A DNA stretch of 24,983 nt from a virus. The translations under genes and the position numbers were made by a program. The stretch lies in the IMG/VR virus record IMGVR_UViG_3300040946_000098, positions 1 to 24,983 of that record. One strand, given 5' to 3'. Shown here one piece after another: positions 6,388 through 13,740 of the stretch (position 1 is its first letter; each line of letters starts with the position of its first letter). The notes below the pieces were generated by a model that made no database searches, had not been told where the DNA came from, and saw only the letters and a list, made by a program, of their open reading frames with translations.

Positions 6388-8025
6388 TCACGACGGCACA
6401 AAAACCATGCTCGATTCCCTACGCCTGCCCACCCGCATCTCCCTCGCCACTTCCCTTCCCACTTCATCGTAAAGCTCCTCGGTGACTAGGTAGCGCGCCG
6501 CGTCGAACGGATGCTTGGCCGGGCTTCCCGGCTGAATCAGCCGCGTGCCTGTCTTTGGCTTCCGTAGCACCTTGTTGGCCTCGACCAGCTTCGGGCAGTT
6601 CGCCGCCGAGAAGTACATCCGCTCCTCGAACAAAAGCCGGTTCCACAGGTCGATCCCGGGCGCGAGACTGCCCGGGGAGCGATCCGCCGCCACGAGCACG
6701 ATCTTGAGACTCTCCGGGAACTCGCCCCGCTTGATCCACATCACGGAGGTAACGTAGATGAGTTGCGAAAGGAGCATGAGGCTGCGTTGCTCCAGGCGCT
6801 CGAAAACGCTCCGGTCGGACCAATGCCGCCACTTCACCCGGTTGACCCGGTTCAGGTGGACTTCCCATTTCAGCATTTTCTTCATAAACTCGTACACGAA
6901 ATCCTCAATGCGGTGCGGTTCACCGGTGATGACTTCTTCGTCCAGGAACTTGATGACGGGCACGCGAATCACGGTCTCCTCGCCGTCTTCGTGTTTCACC
7001 GTTTCCGTGACGCGGGATACCTTTTCGGCAATGACGGCGGCCGAGTTCACGGAGTCGCCCGGGTCCCAGCCGCAGATTAGCTCGGCGCAGGTGTCCAGGG
7101 GCAGAAGCGTTTCGGGCTCGTGTACGGCGGGGGTTGGAGTGTCCCCGATAACGTGGATGGTCTGGCGGAAGGTCTCCGCAAAGAGAGAGTTCTCCGTGGT
7201 CCGGGTCGGTTCGCCCAGGATGTATCGCTTGTACAGGTCCTGGTTGTGGGCGTACTTGGCTTTGAGGAGGGCGACGTGTTTCAAATCGGCCCAGGGGTTG
7301 TCTTCCAGGAAGAAGTCCAGCCGGTAGAGGTTATGCTTCAACTCCAGCAGGGCGTCCATGGCTTCCGGGTCTTCCGGGTCAAAGCCCCAGTCGGAGGGAT
7401 TCAGGGCGGCTTCGTCGGCGTCGTGGAGATCCCACCATAGGTCGTGAATCCACCAGCAGGTATCGTCCGGCGGGTTGCCATCCGCAAGGAAAAGGTGTTT
7501 GTTCTCCGGCAGTCCCACCATGCGAAGGCACTCGGTCCAGGTGTCGAACGTCTGCCGCTTCGTGAACGTAGTGACCTCTGGGACGTAGATCATGGAGTAC
7601 CGCCGGGGCTTGAACCTCTCCTCGACTTCATCCTCGACTGCCAGGGATTCGAGCGAAATCTGAGTTTCCCCGCCATCGATATTCGTGATGGCACAGTAGG
7701 GCTTTTTGGTCGTGCCGTTGATGCTGGGCTCCCGGGCCCAGTCGAAGCCGAAATTACCGTCGATCCACTCCGGGATGACGATCTTTGTCAGGTCTTGCCA
7801 CACGCCGGAGTCCATGCCGACGGTCTGCGAGATCGTCACGATGGCGACATTGCCAGGCGTGGTATTCCAGGCGTGCTCAACGAGGGCGTGGAGGCAGCCT
7901 ACGGTCTTGGCTGTGTAGCGCCGTCCGTTGGCGAGGACGTAGCGATACTGCCGGCACGCCTGGCGGAGTTCATCCCGCTTGGGGCAGGTCGTGGGCGACC
8001 AGTTACCATCGGCATCTACGGGCAT
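6388..8025 (-). CDS. terL: Phage terminase large subunit
   Basis: This 545-residue protein has both domains of a DNA-packaging motor. The ATPase part has a Walker A-like NGRRYTAKT at 33-41 with Lys40, a Walker B-like SMIYVPE ending in Glu150, and a coupling-type LADGNP near 180-185. The RNase H-like nuclease part has candidate metal ligands Asp321 (GWDPGDS), Asp404 (HWSDRS) and Asp508 (KHPFDAARY). The length is normal for the family. Two oddities are Ala where Gly usually precedes the Walker A Lys, and Pro where Asp usually precedes the Walker B Glu. ATG at 8025 leaves a short N terminus before Walker A. The gene leads the minus-strand operon and is divergent from the portal arm. No small terminase is recognisable here. 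Confidence 0.92.
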   Translation of the reverse strand: MPVDADGNWSPTTCPKRDELRQACRQYRYVLANGRRYTAKTVGCLHALVEHAWNTTPGNVAIVTISQTVGMDSGVWQDLTKIVIPEWIDGNFGFDWAREPSINGTTKKPYCAITNIDGGETQISLESLAVEDEVEERFKPRRYSMIYVPEVTTFTKRQTFDTWTECLRMVGLPENKHLFLADGNPPDDTCWWIHDLWWDLHDADEAALNPSDWGFDPEDPEAMDALLELKHNLYRLDFFLEDNPWADLKHVALLKAKYAHNQDLYKRYILGEPTRTTENSLFAETFRQTIHVIGDTPTPAVHEPETLLPLDTCAELICGWDPGDSVNSAAVIAEKVSRVTETVKHEDGEETVIRVPVIKFLDEEVITGEPHRIEDFVYEFMKKMLKWEVHLNRVNRVKWRHWSDRSVFERLEQRSLMLLSQLIYVTSVMWIKRGEFPESLKIVLVAADRSPGSLAPGIDLWNRLLFEERMYFSAANCPKLVEANKVLRKPKTGTRLIQPGSPAKHPFDAARYLVTEELYDEVGREVAREMRVGRRRESSMVFVPS

Positions 8026-8107
8026 GGGTAAAGATTATTCTTGCATTCTCGTGGCGGTTGCCATTAAGACAATCTTAGCGCCCCGACCGGCAAGGGGTCA
8101 AGACACC
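8026..8107. promoter_or_regulatory. Divergent intergenic region between the two arms
   Basis: These 82 bases separate the terminase start from the first plus-strand gene and must hold any local promoters for both arms. A 13-bp palindrome, TAAGA-CAA-TCTTA, lies at 8065-8077 and could be an operator. A possible plus-strand promoter pairs TTGCAT (8041-8046) with a weak TTAAGA 17 bases later (8064-8069), overlapping the palindrome. No convincing consensus promoter was found, and a phage-specific polymerase cannot be excluded. Confidence 0.35.
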
Positions 8108-8461
8108 ATGCCATACGACGTGCAACCGATGCTGGACGAAGAATACGGCAGCACCGACAATCGGATGACCCTGAGCCCGACGACCTACGATTGGGTCGGG
8201 GAGATGGAATCGGGGAAGGAGTATACCGTGTCCTGCAAGGTCCGGGTGCAGACGCCGGGCCGGATGGCGGTGGTGGCCGCAGTGAAGCCGCCGGAAATGG
8301 AGGCGGCGGAAGGGGAGCCCGGCACGGAATCACCGGACGTAGAGGGTGACCACGACCTTTCCGGGACACCAGGGGGGCGGGAAGGAGAGGCCCCGCAGAT
8401 GGTGACCGGCAACCCGGCGGTGGACTCGCTTATGGCCAAGCGCAGCCGCAACGCCATGTAA
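8108..8461 (+). CDS. Small portal-adjacent protein, paralog 1
   Basis: From ATG at 8108 this encodes 117 residues. The frame is open further upstream, but that part lies over the terminase N terminus. The middle has GKEYTVSCKVRVQTPG, a beta-strand-like segment, then an acidic Glu/Gly/Pro-rich linker, and it ends MVTGNPAVDSLMAKRSRNAM. The next gene has the same layout and a matching C-terminal motif (TGNPAIDRLMKRKG), so the two are probable tandem paralogs. The position just before the portal suggests a head accessory or decoration role, which is inference. I do not recognise a named family. Confidence 0.75.
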   Translation: MPYDVQPMLDEEYGSTDNRMTLSPTTYDWVGEMESGKEYTVSCKVRVQTPGRMAVVAAVKPPEMEAAEGEPGTESPDVEGDHDLSGTPGGREGEAPQMVTGNPAVDSLMAKRSRNAM

Positions 8462-8473
8462 TCAGGAGGATGA

Positions 8474-8851
8474 ATGGACCTTGGATACAAGAACGAATCC
8501 CCTGGGATGCCCGTCGCCCCCAGCGAAGGCTCCGAAACCTCGTACCCGGGACTTTCCATCCAGGCCGACGCCGCCGAGAAGTTCATGGAAGAACACCCCG
8601 ACACCAAGGTCGGGGACGAACTCGAACTCAAGATGCGGGTGAAGCTGTCGGGCATCCACGTTTCGGATGAACGATGGGACAAGGGCAAGCGGGTCGAGTT
8701 CAACTGCCTCGAAATGAACGACATCAAGCCCGCCGGGGAATCCGAAGGGCACGAAGACGAACCGGAGCCCGAGCCCGAGCATGAGGAGGACGAATCCGAA
8801 GGCGGCACGGGCAATCCCGCCATTGACCGGCTGATGAAACGGAAGGGCTGA
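8474..8851 (+). CDS. Small portal-adjacent protein, paralog 2
   Basis: This 125-residue protein has a strand-like core (GDELELKMRVKLSGIHVS), a Glu-rich acidic linker around residues 95-112, and a C-terminal motif TGNPAIDRLMKRKG. These parallel the gene 12 bases upstream. It is one of the few genes here with a clear Shine-Dalgarno sequence: AGGAGG at 8464-8469, four bases before ATG 8474. A second ATG at 8470 is out of frame. The protein is acidic overall with a basic tail. A short motif near the C terminus after a flexible acidic linker suggests a tail peptide that docks onto the capsid or portal, which is inference. Confidence 0.78.
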   Translation: MDLGYKNESPGMPVAPSEGSETSYPGLSIQADAAEKFMEEHPDTKVGDELELKMRVKLSGIHVSDERWDKGKRVEFNCLEMNDIKPAGESEGHEDEPEPEPEHEEDESEGGTGNPAIDRLMKRKG

Positions 8852-8856
8852 ACGCC

Positions 8857-11397
8857 ATGTCCGTTGACATCGACTACCTGAAAAAGCGCGGCGTCTCTTC
8901 GGACGCTTACCGCGGCATCTTCTCAGAAACGCCCGACAAATGGCCCGAAAAGGTCCGCCGGTTGATCAACAATATCTCGGCTCGAATCCGGGACGGGTTG
9001 AACACGGGCGTCGATGAGAAGGTCGCGCGCGCCTACTGCGCCATTGACGCCGCCTATAACATCCCGTACGACCAGACGACCCCGACGCTGGTCAACGACA
9101 TCCTTTCCCGATTCCACGGCCCGGATGACGAGGAGGCGGTGCGCGGTGCCCTGGACGACTGGGGCCTGGGCGATGACAAGCTGTGGATGCGGGTAAAGGG
9201 CGTGGATGGGCACGAACATTGCCTGCCCAACCCGCCGGTATTTTTCAACGTGGTCCCCAATCTGGTTAAGGCGTACACTACGTCCGTCCTGGGCCGCCTT
9301 TTCAACGCCAGGAACAAAAACCCTTTCCTGCAATTCAAGCCCAGCCGCGAGAGCGAGGAGGAGGAGATCCTCTGCAACGCCCTGACCGACCGCATTGACA
9401 AAATCTCCATGAACTATGGTTACGCGGACGTGCTCCGGTGTGCCATAGATCAGATGCTCAAGTACGGCCTGAACCTCACGTTCCCCCGCGAGGAATGGCA
9501 CTGCGAAAATCAGACCGTGACGTGCGAGCCGTACACCGACCCCGCAACCGGAATCGTCCGCACCGAAAAAGACGTGGTGGTAAAGGAGGGCAAGAGGTAC
9601 TTCAACCCGCACCCGACGCGGTTCTACTACGACCTCAAGTACCCGCTGACCAGTTTCAACACCGATACCGGGTGCGAGTTCGCCGGGCATTGGCACGTTT
9701 TGTCCTATGGGCAGATTCTCGACAACGAGGATTACTGGAACCGGGATCATATCTTCGCCGGCACAAACTGGTTCACGGCTCCTCTGAAAAAGTTCTACTG
9801 GACCGAAGTGTTCCCCTGCAAATTGAAATTCCCCGAGGGGTACAAATGGGGTGCGCCTATTCAGCGCGAGGACAAGGCCCAGCTTTACGTCAGTGCCGAC
9901 CGGGACAAGGCGATCTTCGTGGCCGAGCATTACGACAAGATCGTCCCCGCCAACTGGGGCTTGGGCGACTACAATTACCCGGTGTGGCATCGGTTCACCA
10001 TGGCCGGGGACGACACTCCCGTTTTCGTTGAGCCCTGCGCATCGTGCCCCATCACGTTCATGGGGTACGACTACAGCGAGAACAACGACCGGATGCCGTC
10101 CCTAGCCCTGGAGGTCATCCCGTGGCAGGATTGGCTGGGGAACATCCTCTCGCAAATCTTGCTCACGGCGAAGCAAAACCTGGAGCGTGTCATTTTCTAC
10201 GACACGAACCTGGTGAACGCCGACGACATCCGCCGCATGGAGAACATGGGCGAGCAACGGTATCGCGGGATGCACTTCATCGGGATCGACACCATCGCCC
10301 ACCGCATTCCAGGGCTCCAGCAAAGCGGGGCGTTCTTCCCCGTCAACCTGGGCCAGGTCTCGGTTGCCGAGATGTTTTCCACGTTGCAGGTCTTTTTGAA
10401 CATCATGCAGCGCGTGCTCCTCATTGCCGCCCAGGGCACGGGCGCCGCCGGCCCGCATCAGCAGGGCAAGAGCGAGATTGCGATGCTCCAGGCCGCCACC
10501 CAAGACCGGGAACTGCTTCTCGGCTCCGCCGTGGACTCCTACATGGACGCCTGGCAGGTGCAGATTTTCAGCGCCGCCAAGAACTACGCGGACCCCGAGT
10601 TCGAGGCCGAGGTGGACGCCCACACGCCGGGCCTTGAGGAAGCGGTGAAGAAGATCGGTTTCGAGCTGGTACGGAAGGGCAAGACCAAAGCCGTGGTCAA
10701 GGGCAACTGGAAGAAGATCGGGCTCCGGGATTTCGCCAGGACCGCGGAGGGCGACAAGGTCGACGCGGACAAGGAATCGGGGCAGGCCATGATGAACGTC
10801 ATCGGGATTATCGGCAGCCACCCGGATCTGTACGCCGACGTGGGCAAGGAGAACATCAAGCTCATGATCGAGTTTGCGGCGCACCTGCTTGGCGCGCCCG
10901 CGGATTTCAGGATTCGACCGGCGGACGAATCGGACAAGAAGCCGGACGAAGTGCCCAAGGAGGTTATCGAGGCGATCAAGGCCGCCCAGACCGCCACGTT
11001 GAAAGATGTCGAGGCGAAGATCGGCAAGCCCGCAGCGCAGGAAGTGGGCCAGATGCAACAGGAGTTCACCCAACTGCAACAGCAGGTCCAGCAACTTGAG
11101 AAGCTGTCGAAGGTGGCTCAGGCATTGGTGGACAAGCGGAACGTCGAGGCGCAAAAGGCGCAGGAGAAAGCCCAGGCCGACGCGCAGGCTGCACAGGCGG
11201 AGCAGGCGCGGAAGAACACCGAGTTGCAGTCCGAGGAGCAGCGCAGAAACGCGGAGGCCGCGGCGCGCATCGCCCGCGAGCAGGCGGAATCCGACGCTCG
11301 GTTGGCCTTGGAACGGCAGCAGGCAGAGGCTCGGATCGAGAATGACCGGCTCGTTGCCCAGGCCAAGGCGAATCAGGCCCCGAAGAAAAAGGATTGA
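8857..11397 (+). CDS. Phage portal protein
   Basis: This is an 846-residue protein in the position and size range of a large podovirus-type portal, the dodecameric ring through which DNA enters the head. The N-terminal half is mixed alpha/beta with segments such as NPPVFFNVVPNLVKAYTTSV and the central PSLALEVIPWQDWLGNILSQ. A Gln/Ala/Glu-rich coiled coil occupies the last 120 or so residues (QQEFTQLQQQVQQLEKL onward) and would form the portal barrel or crown. ATG at 8857 follows the previous stop by five bases. The call rests on size, context, the coiled-coil tail and overall resemblance to portals, not on a search. Confidence 0.82.
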   Translation: MSVDIDYLKKRGVSSDAYRGIFSETPDKWPEKVRRLINNISARIRDGLNTGVDEKVARAYCAIDAAYNIPYDQTTPTLVNDILSRFHGPDDEEAVRGALDDWGLGDDKLWMRVKGVDGHEHCLPNPPVFFNVVPNLVKAYTTSVLGRLFNARNKNPFLQFKPSRESEEEEILCNALTDRIDKISMNYGYADVLRCAIDQMLKYGLNLTFPREEWHCENQTVTCEPYTDPATGIVRTEKDVVVKEGKRYFNPHPTRFYYDLKYPLTSFNTDTGCEFAGHWHVLSYGQILDNEDYWNRDHIFAGTNWFTAPLKKFYWTEVFPCKLKFPEGYKWGAPIQREDKAQLYVSADRDKAIFVAEHYDKIVPANWGLGDYNYPVWHRFTMAGDDTPVFVEPCASCPITFMGYDYSENNDRMPSLALEVIPWQDWLGNILSQILLTAKQNLERVIFYDTNLVNADDIRRMENMGEQRYRGMHFIGIDTIAHRIPGLQQSGAFFPVNLGQVSVAEMFSTLQVFLNIMQRVLLIAAQGTGAAGPHQQGKSEIAMLQAATQDRELLLGSAVDSYMDAWQVQIFSAAKNYADPEFEAEVDAHTPGLEEAVKKIGFELVRKGKTKAVVKGNWKKIGLRDFARTAEGDKVDADKESGQAMMNVIGIIGSHPDLYADVGKENIKLMIEFAAHLLGAPADFRIRPADESDKKPDEVPKEVIEAIKAAQTATLKDVEAKIGKPAAQEVGQMQQEFTQLQQQVQQLEKLSKVAQALVDKRNVEAQKAQEKAQADAQAAQAEQARKNTELQSEEQRRNAEAAARIAREQAESDARLALERQQAEARIENDRLVAQAKANQAPKKKD

Positions 11398-11401
11398 CGC
11401 C

Positions 11402-11417
11402 CCGCCAGAAATGGCGG
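11402..11417 (+). other. GNRA-capped hairpin after the portal gene
   Basis: CCGCCA (11402-11407) and TGGCGG (11412-11417) form a perfect 6-bp stem closed by a GAAA tetraloop, four bases after the portal stop codon. There is no T tract, so it is not a standard terminator. It could stabilise or mark a processing point of the message. Confidence 0.5.
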
Positions 11418-11432
11418 TAGTTTCGCCGTGTT

Positions 11433-11642
11433 ATGGATTGGACACGCTGGCAGCGAAAGGCGCTACAGGCCAAGGCAAACTTCGACCGGGCTTTTGAGCG
11501 GTACACCGGCAAGAAGCGCGGGCGCCGCAAGCATCTCCGCCGCGTGATGAAGCGGGCCAACGTGATGAACCGCTTGGTACGACGCCAAATATACTATTTC
11601 CGTTTCCAGCACGTCAGCACGTCAACACATGATCAAACCTGA
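11433..11642 (+). CDS. Small strongly basic protein
   Basis: This is a 69-residue protein rich in Arg and Lys (for example GKKRGRRKHLRRVMKRANVM) with predicted helices and a polar C-terminal tail. It is preceded by GTGTT-ATG without a Shine-Dalgarno sequence and overlaps the next gene by 14 bases, so translational coupling is likely. High basicity between the portal and scaffold genes suggests nucleic-acid contact or an internal head protein, but this is inference and I do not recognise the family. Confidence 0.65.
   Translation: MDWTRWQRKALQAKANFDRAFERYTGKKRGRRKHLRRVMKRANVMNRLVRRQIYYFRFQHVSTSTHDQT
11608..11623 (+). repeat. Short tandem repeat before a start codon
   Basis: AGCACGTC occurs twice in succession, at 11608-11615 and 11616-11623, ending five bases before the ATG at 11629. 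It lies within the 3' end of the basic 69-residue gene, where it encodes QHVSTSTH. It could be chance slippage or affect initiation of the next gene. Confidence 0.6.
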
Positions 11643-11904
11643 GCGAGTACCCCTGACAGCCGACCAGCACAGGAAACTCCTGGAGTGGCTCAGTGTCGAA
11701 TCCTTCTCGGTCTTGCTGCGGGTCGTGGAATCGCGCGCCAACGAGGAAATGGTGAAGTGCGCCAACGACGCCATGGGCAAGGTGCAGGGCCAGCTTGATC
11801 GCGCCAACGCCCAACTCGAAGTCGCCCGCGAGTGGCACCAGACAGTGGAGCATTTGAAGGAAATTGCGCGGGCGGAGACCTTGTACTACGTGACGCTGAA
11901 ATGA
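11629..11904 (+). CDS. Small helical protein of unknown function
   Basis: This 91-residue protein is predicted to be almost entirely helical. A first part (TADQHRKLLEWLSVESFSVL) is followed by a longer heptad-like helix (MGKVQGQLDRANAQLEVARE). The start overlaps the previous gene by 14 bases and the next gene begins three bases after its stop. It therefore sits in a tight portal, small proteins, scaffold series. Similar small helical proteins between portal and scaffold are common in phages, but I cannot name this family. Confidence 0.72.
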   Translation: MIKPERVPLTADQHRKLLEWLSVESFSVLLRVVESRANEEMVKCANDAMGKVQGQLDRANAQLEVAREWHQTVEHLKEIARAETLYYVTLK

Positions 11905-11907
11905 TTT

Positions 11908-13608
11908 ATGCCCCTCGACAATGACATCCTTGACGCACCCGGCCAGCCGCCCCCGACTTCTCCCGACCCACAGCCGCCCGTAGCCCCGCCCCAACCCGCT
12001 GCTGCCGCACCGCCCCCGGCGGCAGCGGGTGCGTCGGGCGCCGCCGCGCAGCCTCCTGCCCCGCCCAAAGAGTTCACGCCCGAAGAAGGCAAGGGCCTGA
12101 ACGAATTGCTTGGCGAGTTCCTGGAGCCGACGCCAGGAGAGAAGGCCAAGGCGGAGAAAGAAGCGGCAGCCGCCGCAGCCGCATCGGGCGAGCCCGGCGC
12201 GCAGTCGGGTTCCCCCGCACCCGCAGGCACCCCACCTGCCAAGCCCAAGACGCCAAAGAAGAAGCCCGCAATGACTCCGCCGTCCGCCGCCGCCCCACCC
12301 GCGCCGGCCTTGACCGCTACCGACATCGCCACAGCCACCGCCGAGGCCGTGGCCCGGGTGATGAAACCCGCCGCACCCCCGCAACCGGAAGGCCCCAAGC
12401 TCGACGAGGACGACGAGTACACCTTCAAGGTGTACGAGCACCTGGAGACGATTGACCCGAAGCGCAAGGGGACCGCCGAACGATTCAAAGCCGCGCAACT
12501 CAAGGCATACGCGTATCAAGACAAATGGGAAACCGAGAACCCCGGCCAGGAGTTCGACCCGGACGCCGAGGAACACGCCGCCTGGCGCGCCGCCAACGAG
12601 TACGATTCCTTCCCGCCCGACCGGGAGTTCCGCAAAGCCGAAGTGGACATGGAAGTTCAGCAAAGGCTCGAGAAAGAACGGGAACGGCTTGAGGCGAGGC
12701 TAAGTCCATTCGAGCGTGCGCAGAAGCTCCAGGCCGCGCAGCCGGTCATCAACCAGCAAGTCGTTGCGAGTCGGCAAACGTTCTGGAAAGGGCTCGGGGA
12801 TGGATTCCAGGACATCGTGAGCGACGCCGGCGTGCCGGACAAGGCGAAGATCGATGCCGCCCTTGCCGCCGACAAAGAGGCTGCTAAGGCCACGTACACG
12901 GCCGCGCCCGCGCTCTCTGAGGCCATCCTTTCGGGTGAGTTCGCGCCCCCGCCCCTTCCAACCGCGCATCGCCTCGCCGCGGCGCGCGCCCTTGATGCGG
13001 AAGTGCCTGAGATATACGCCCTGATGGAGGAACTCAAGCCCGTGGCGAAACATCCCGGAGCCTACGACCCCGCCTCAGCCCTGCCCGACCCGCAGTTCCC
13101 CGGCCTTAACCCGCTCCAGGCGTGGCAGCGCAAGGTAGGCTTGTTCAATACCCAGCAGGAAATCATCCGCTTTGGGCTCCAGATGCAGCAGGACATCCTG
13201 GCACAGCCGGCCAACGAGCAACTCGACGCCCAGGGGCGTCCTTTCATCTCCGATGACCGTTACTGGAAGCTCCCCAAGCCCGAGCGTGCGCGCTACTGGA
13301 CATTGACCCCGGACCTGGTAATTGCCTACCGAACGAACTATTGGAGGGAAAAAGCGCAGGAAAATATCGCCGCAGACCAGGCGCGGGTGGCCGCTTTTGC
13401 CAAGGCCAAGGGCGTTACCCTGCCCCAGCGTGCCGCCTCGCAGCGCCCAGTGGCGCCCGCGGCAAATGCTCAGGGAACACCCGCAGCCAACGGCAATAAA
13501 CCGCATTCGCCCTCGATCTCCACCCCGTCAAAAGTGGCAGCATCCCGTCAGGCCAATCTTCCGGTGGCCACAGATCCGCTATCTGCTTTTGTCGGCAGCG
13601 ACTTCTGA
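11908..13608 (+). CDS. Scaffold-like head assembly protein
   Basis: This is a 566-residue protein directly before the capsid gene. Residues 1-165 are extremely rich in Pro and Ala with acidic and basic patches, so likely disordered. Residues about 170-300 are helical and charged, including a coiled coil (MEVQQRLEKERERLEARLSP). A mostly helical middle continues to about 500, and the last 65 residues form another flexible tail ending ATDPLSAFVGSDF. Position, composition and helicity match scaffolding proteins that organise capsid assembly, although the length is greater than usual. No protease motif is visible. ATG at 11908 follows the previous stop as TGA-TTT-ATG. Confidence 0.72.
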   Translation: MPLDNDILDAPGQPPPTSPDPQPPVAPPQPAAAAPPPAAAGASGAAAQPPAPPKEFTPEEGKGLNELLGEFLEPTPGEKAKAEKEAAAAAAASGEPGAQSGSPAPAGTPPAKPKTPKKKPAMTPPSAAAPPAPALTATDIATATAEAVARVMKPAAPPQPEGPKLDEDDEYTFKVYEHLETIDPKRKGTAERFKAAQLKAYAYQDKWETENPGQEFDPDAEEHAAWRAANEYDSFPPDREFRKAEVDMEVQQRLEKERERLEARLSPFERAQKLQAAQPVINQQVVASRQTFWKGLGDGFQDIVSDAGVPDKAKIDAALAADKEAAKATYTAAPALSEAILSGEFAPPPLPTAHRLAAARALDAEVPEIYALMEELKPVAKHPGAYDPASALPDPQFPGLNPLQAWQRKVGLFNTQQEIIRFGLQMQQDILAQPANEQLDAQGRPFISDDRYWKLPKPERARYWTLTPDLVIAYRTNYWREKAQENIAADQARVAAFAKAKGVTLPQRAASQRPVAPAANAQGTPAANGNKPHSPSISTPSKVAASRQANLPVATDPLSAFVGSDF

Positions 13609-13740
13609 GCGATAACCGTAGCAGTAAGGCTTGAGACGCCACTGCGCGGTTAATCGTTTGCAGCAGCATTCAAGGTCGGGCCTGTTGCCCGACCGCCCGC
13701 CTTGGGGCACCGCAAGCCGTATTTTAACCAATACGATCTT
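13609..13740 (+). promoter_or_regulatory. Structured leader of the capsid gene
   Basis: This 132-base gap is the longest between plus-strand genes. A perfect 8-bp hairpin, GGTCGGGC (13674-13681) and GCCCGACC (13687-13694), has a 5-base loop and no T tract. A second perfect 6-bp inverted repeat, CGTATT (13718-13723) and AATACG (13730-13735), flanks TTAACC and ends five bases before the capsid ATG. Together they suggest message stabilisation or control of initiation for the most highly needed virion protein. No clear promoter is visible. Confidence 0.5.

Noticed and set aside
8923-11154. Two long minus-strand frames opposite the portal gene
   Set aside because: Both lack recognisable domains and mirror the codon bias of the portal gene.
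13674-13694. Rho-independent terminator before the capsid gene
   Set aside because: The stem is perfect but no T tract follows on either strand.
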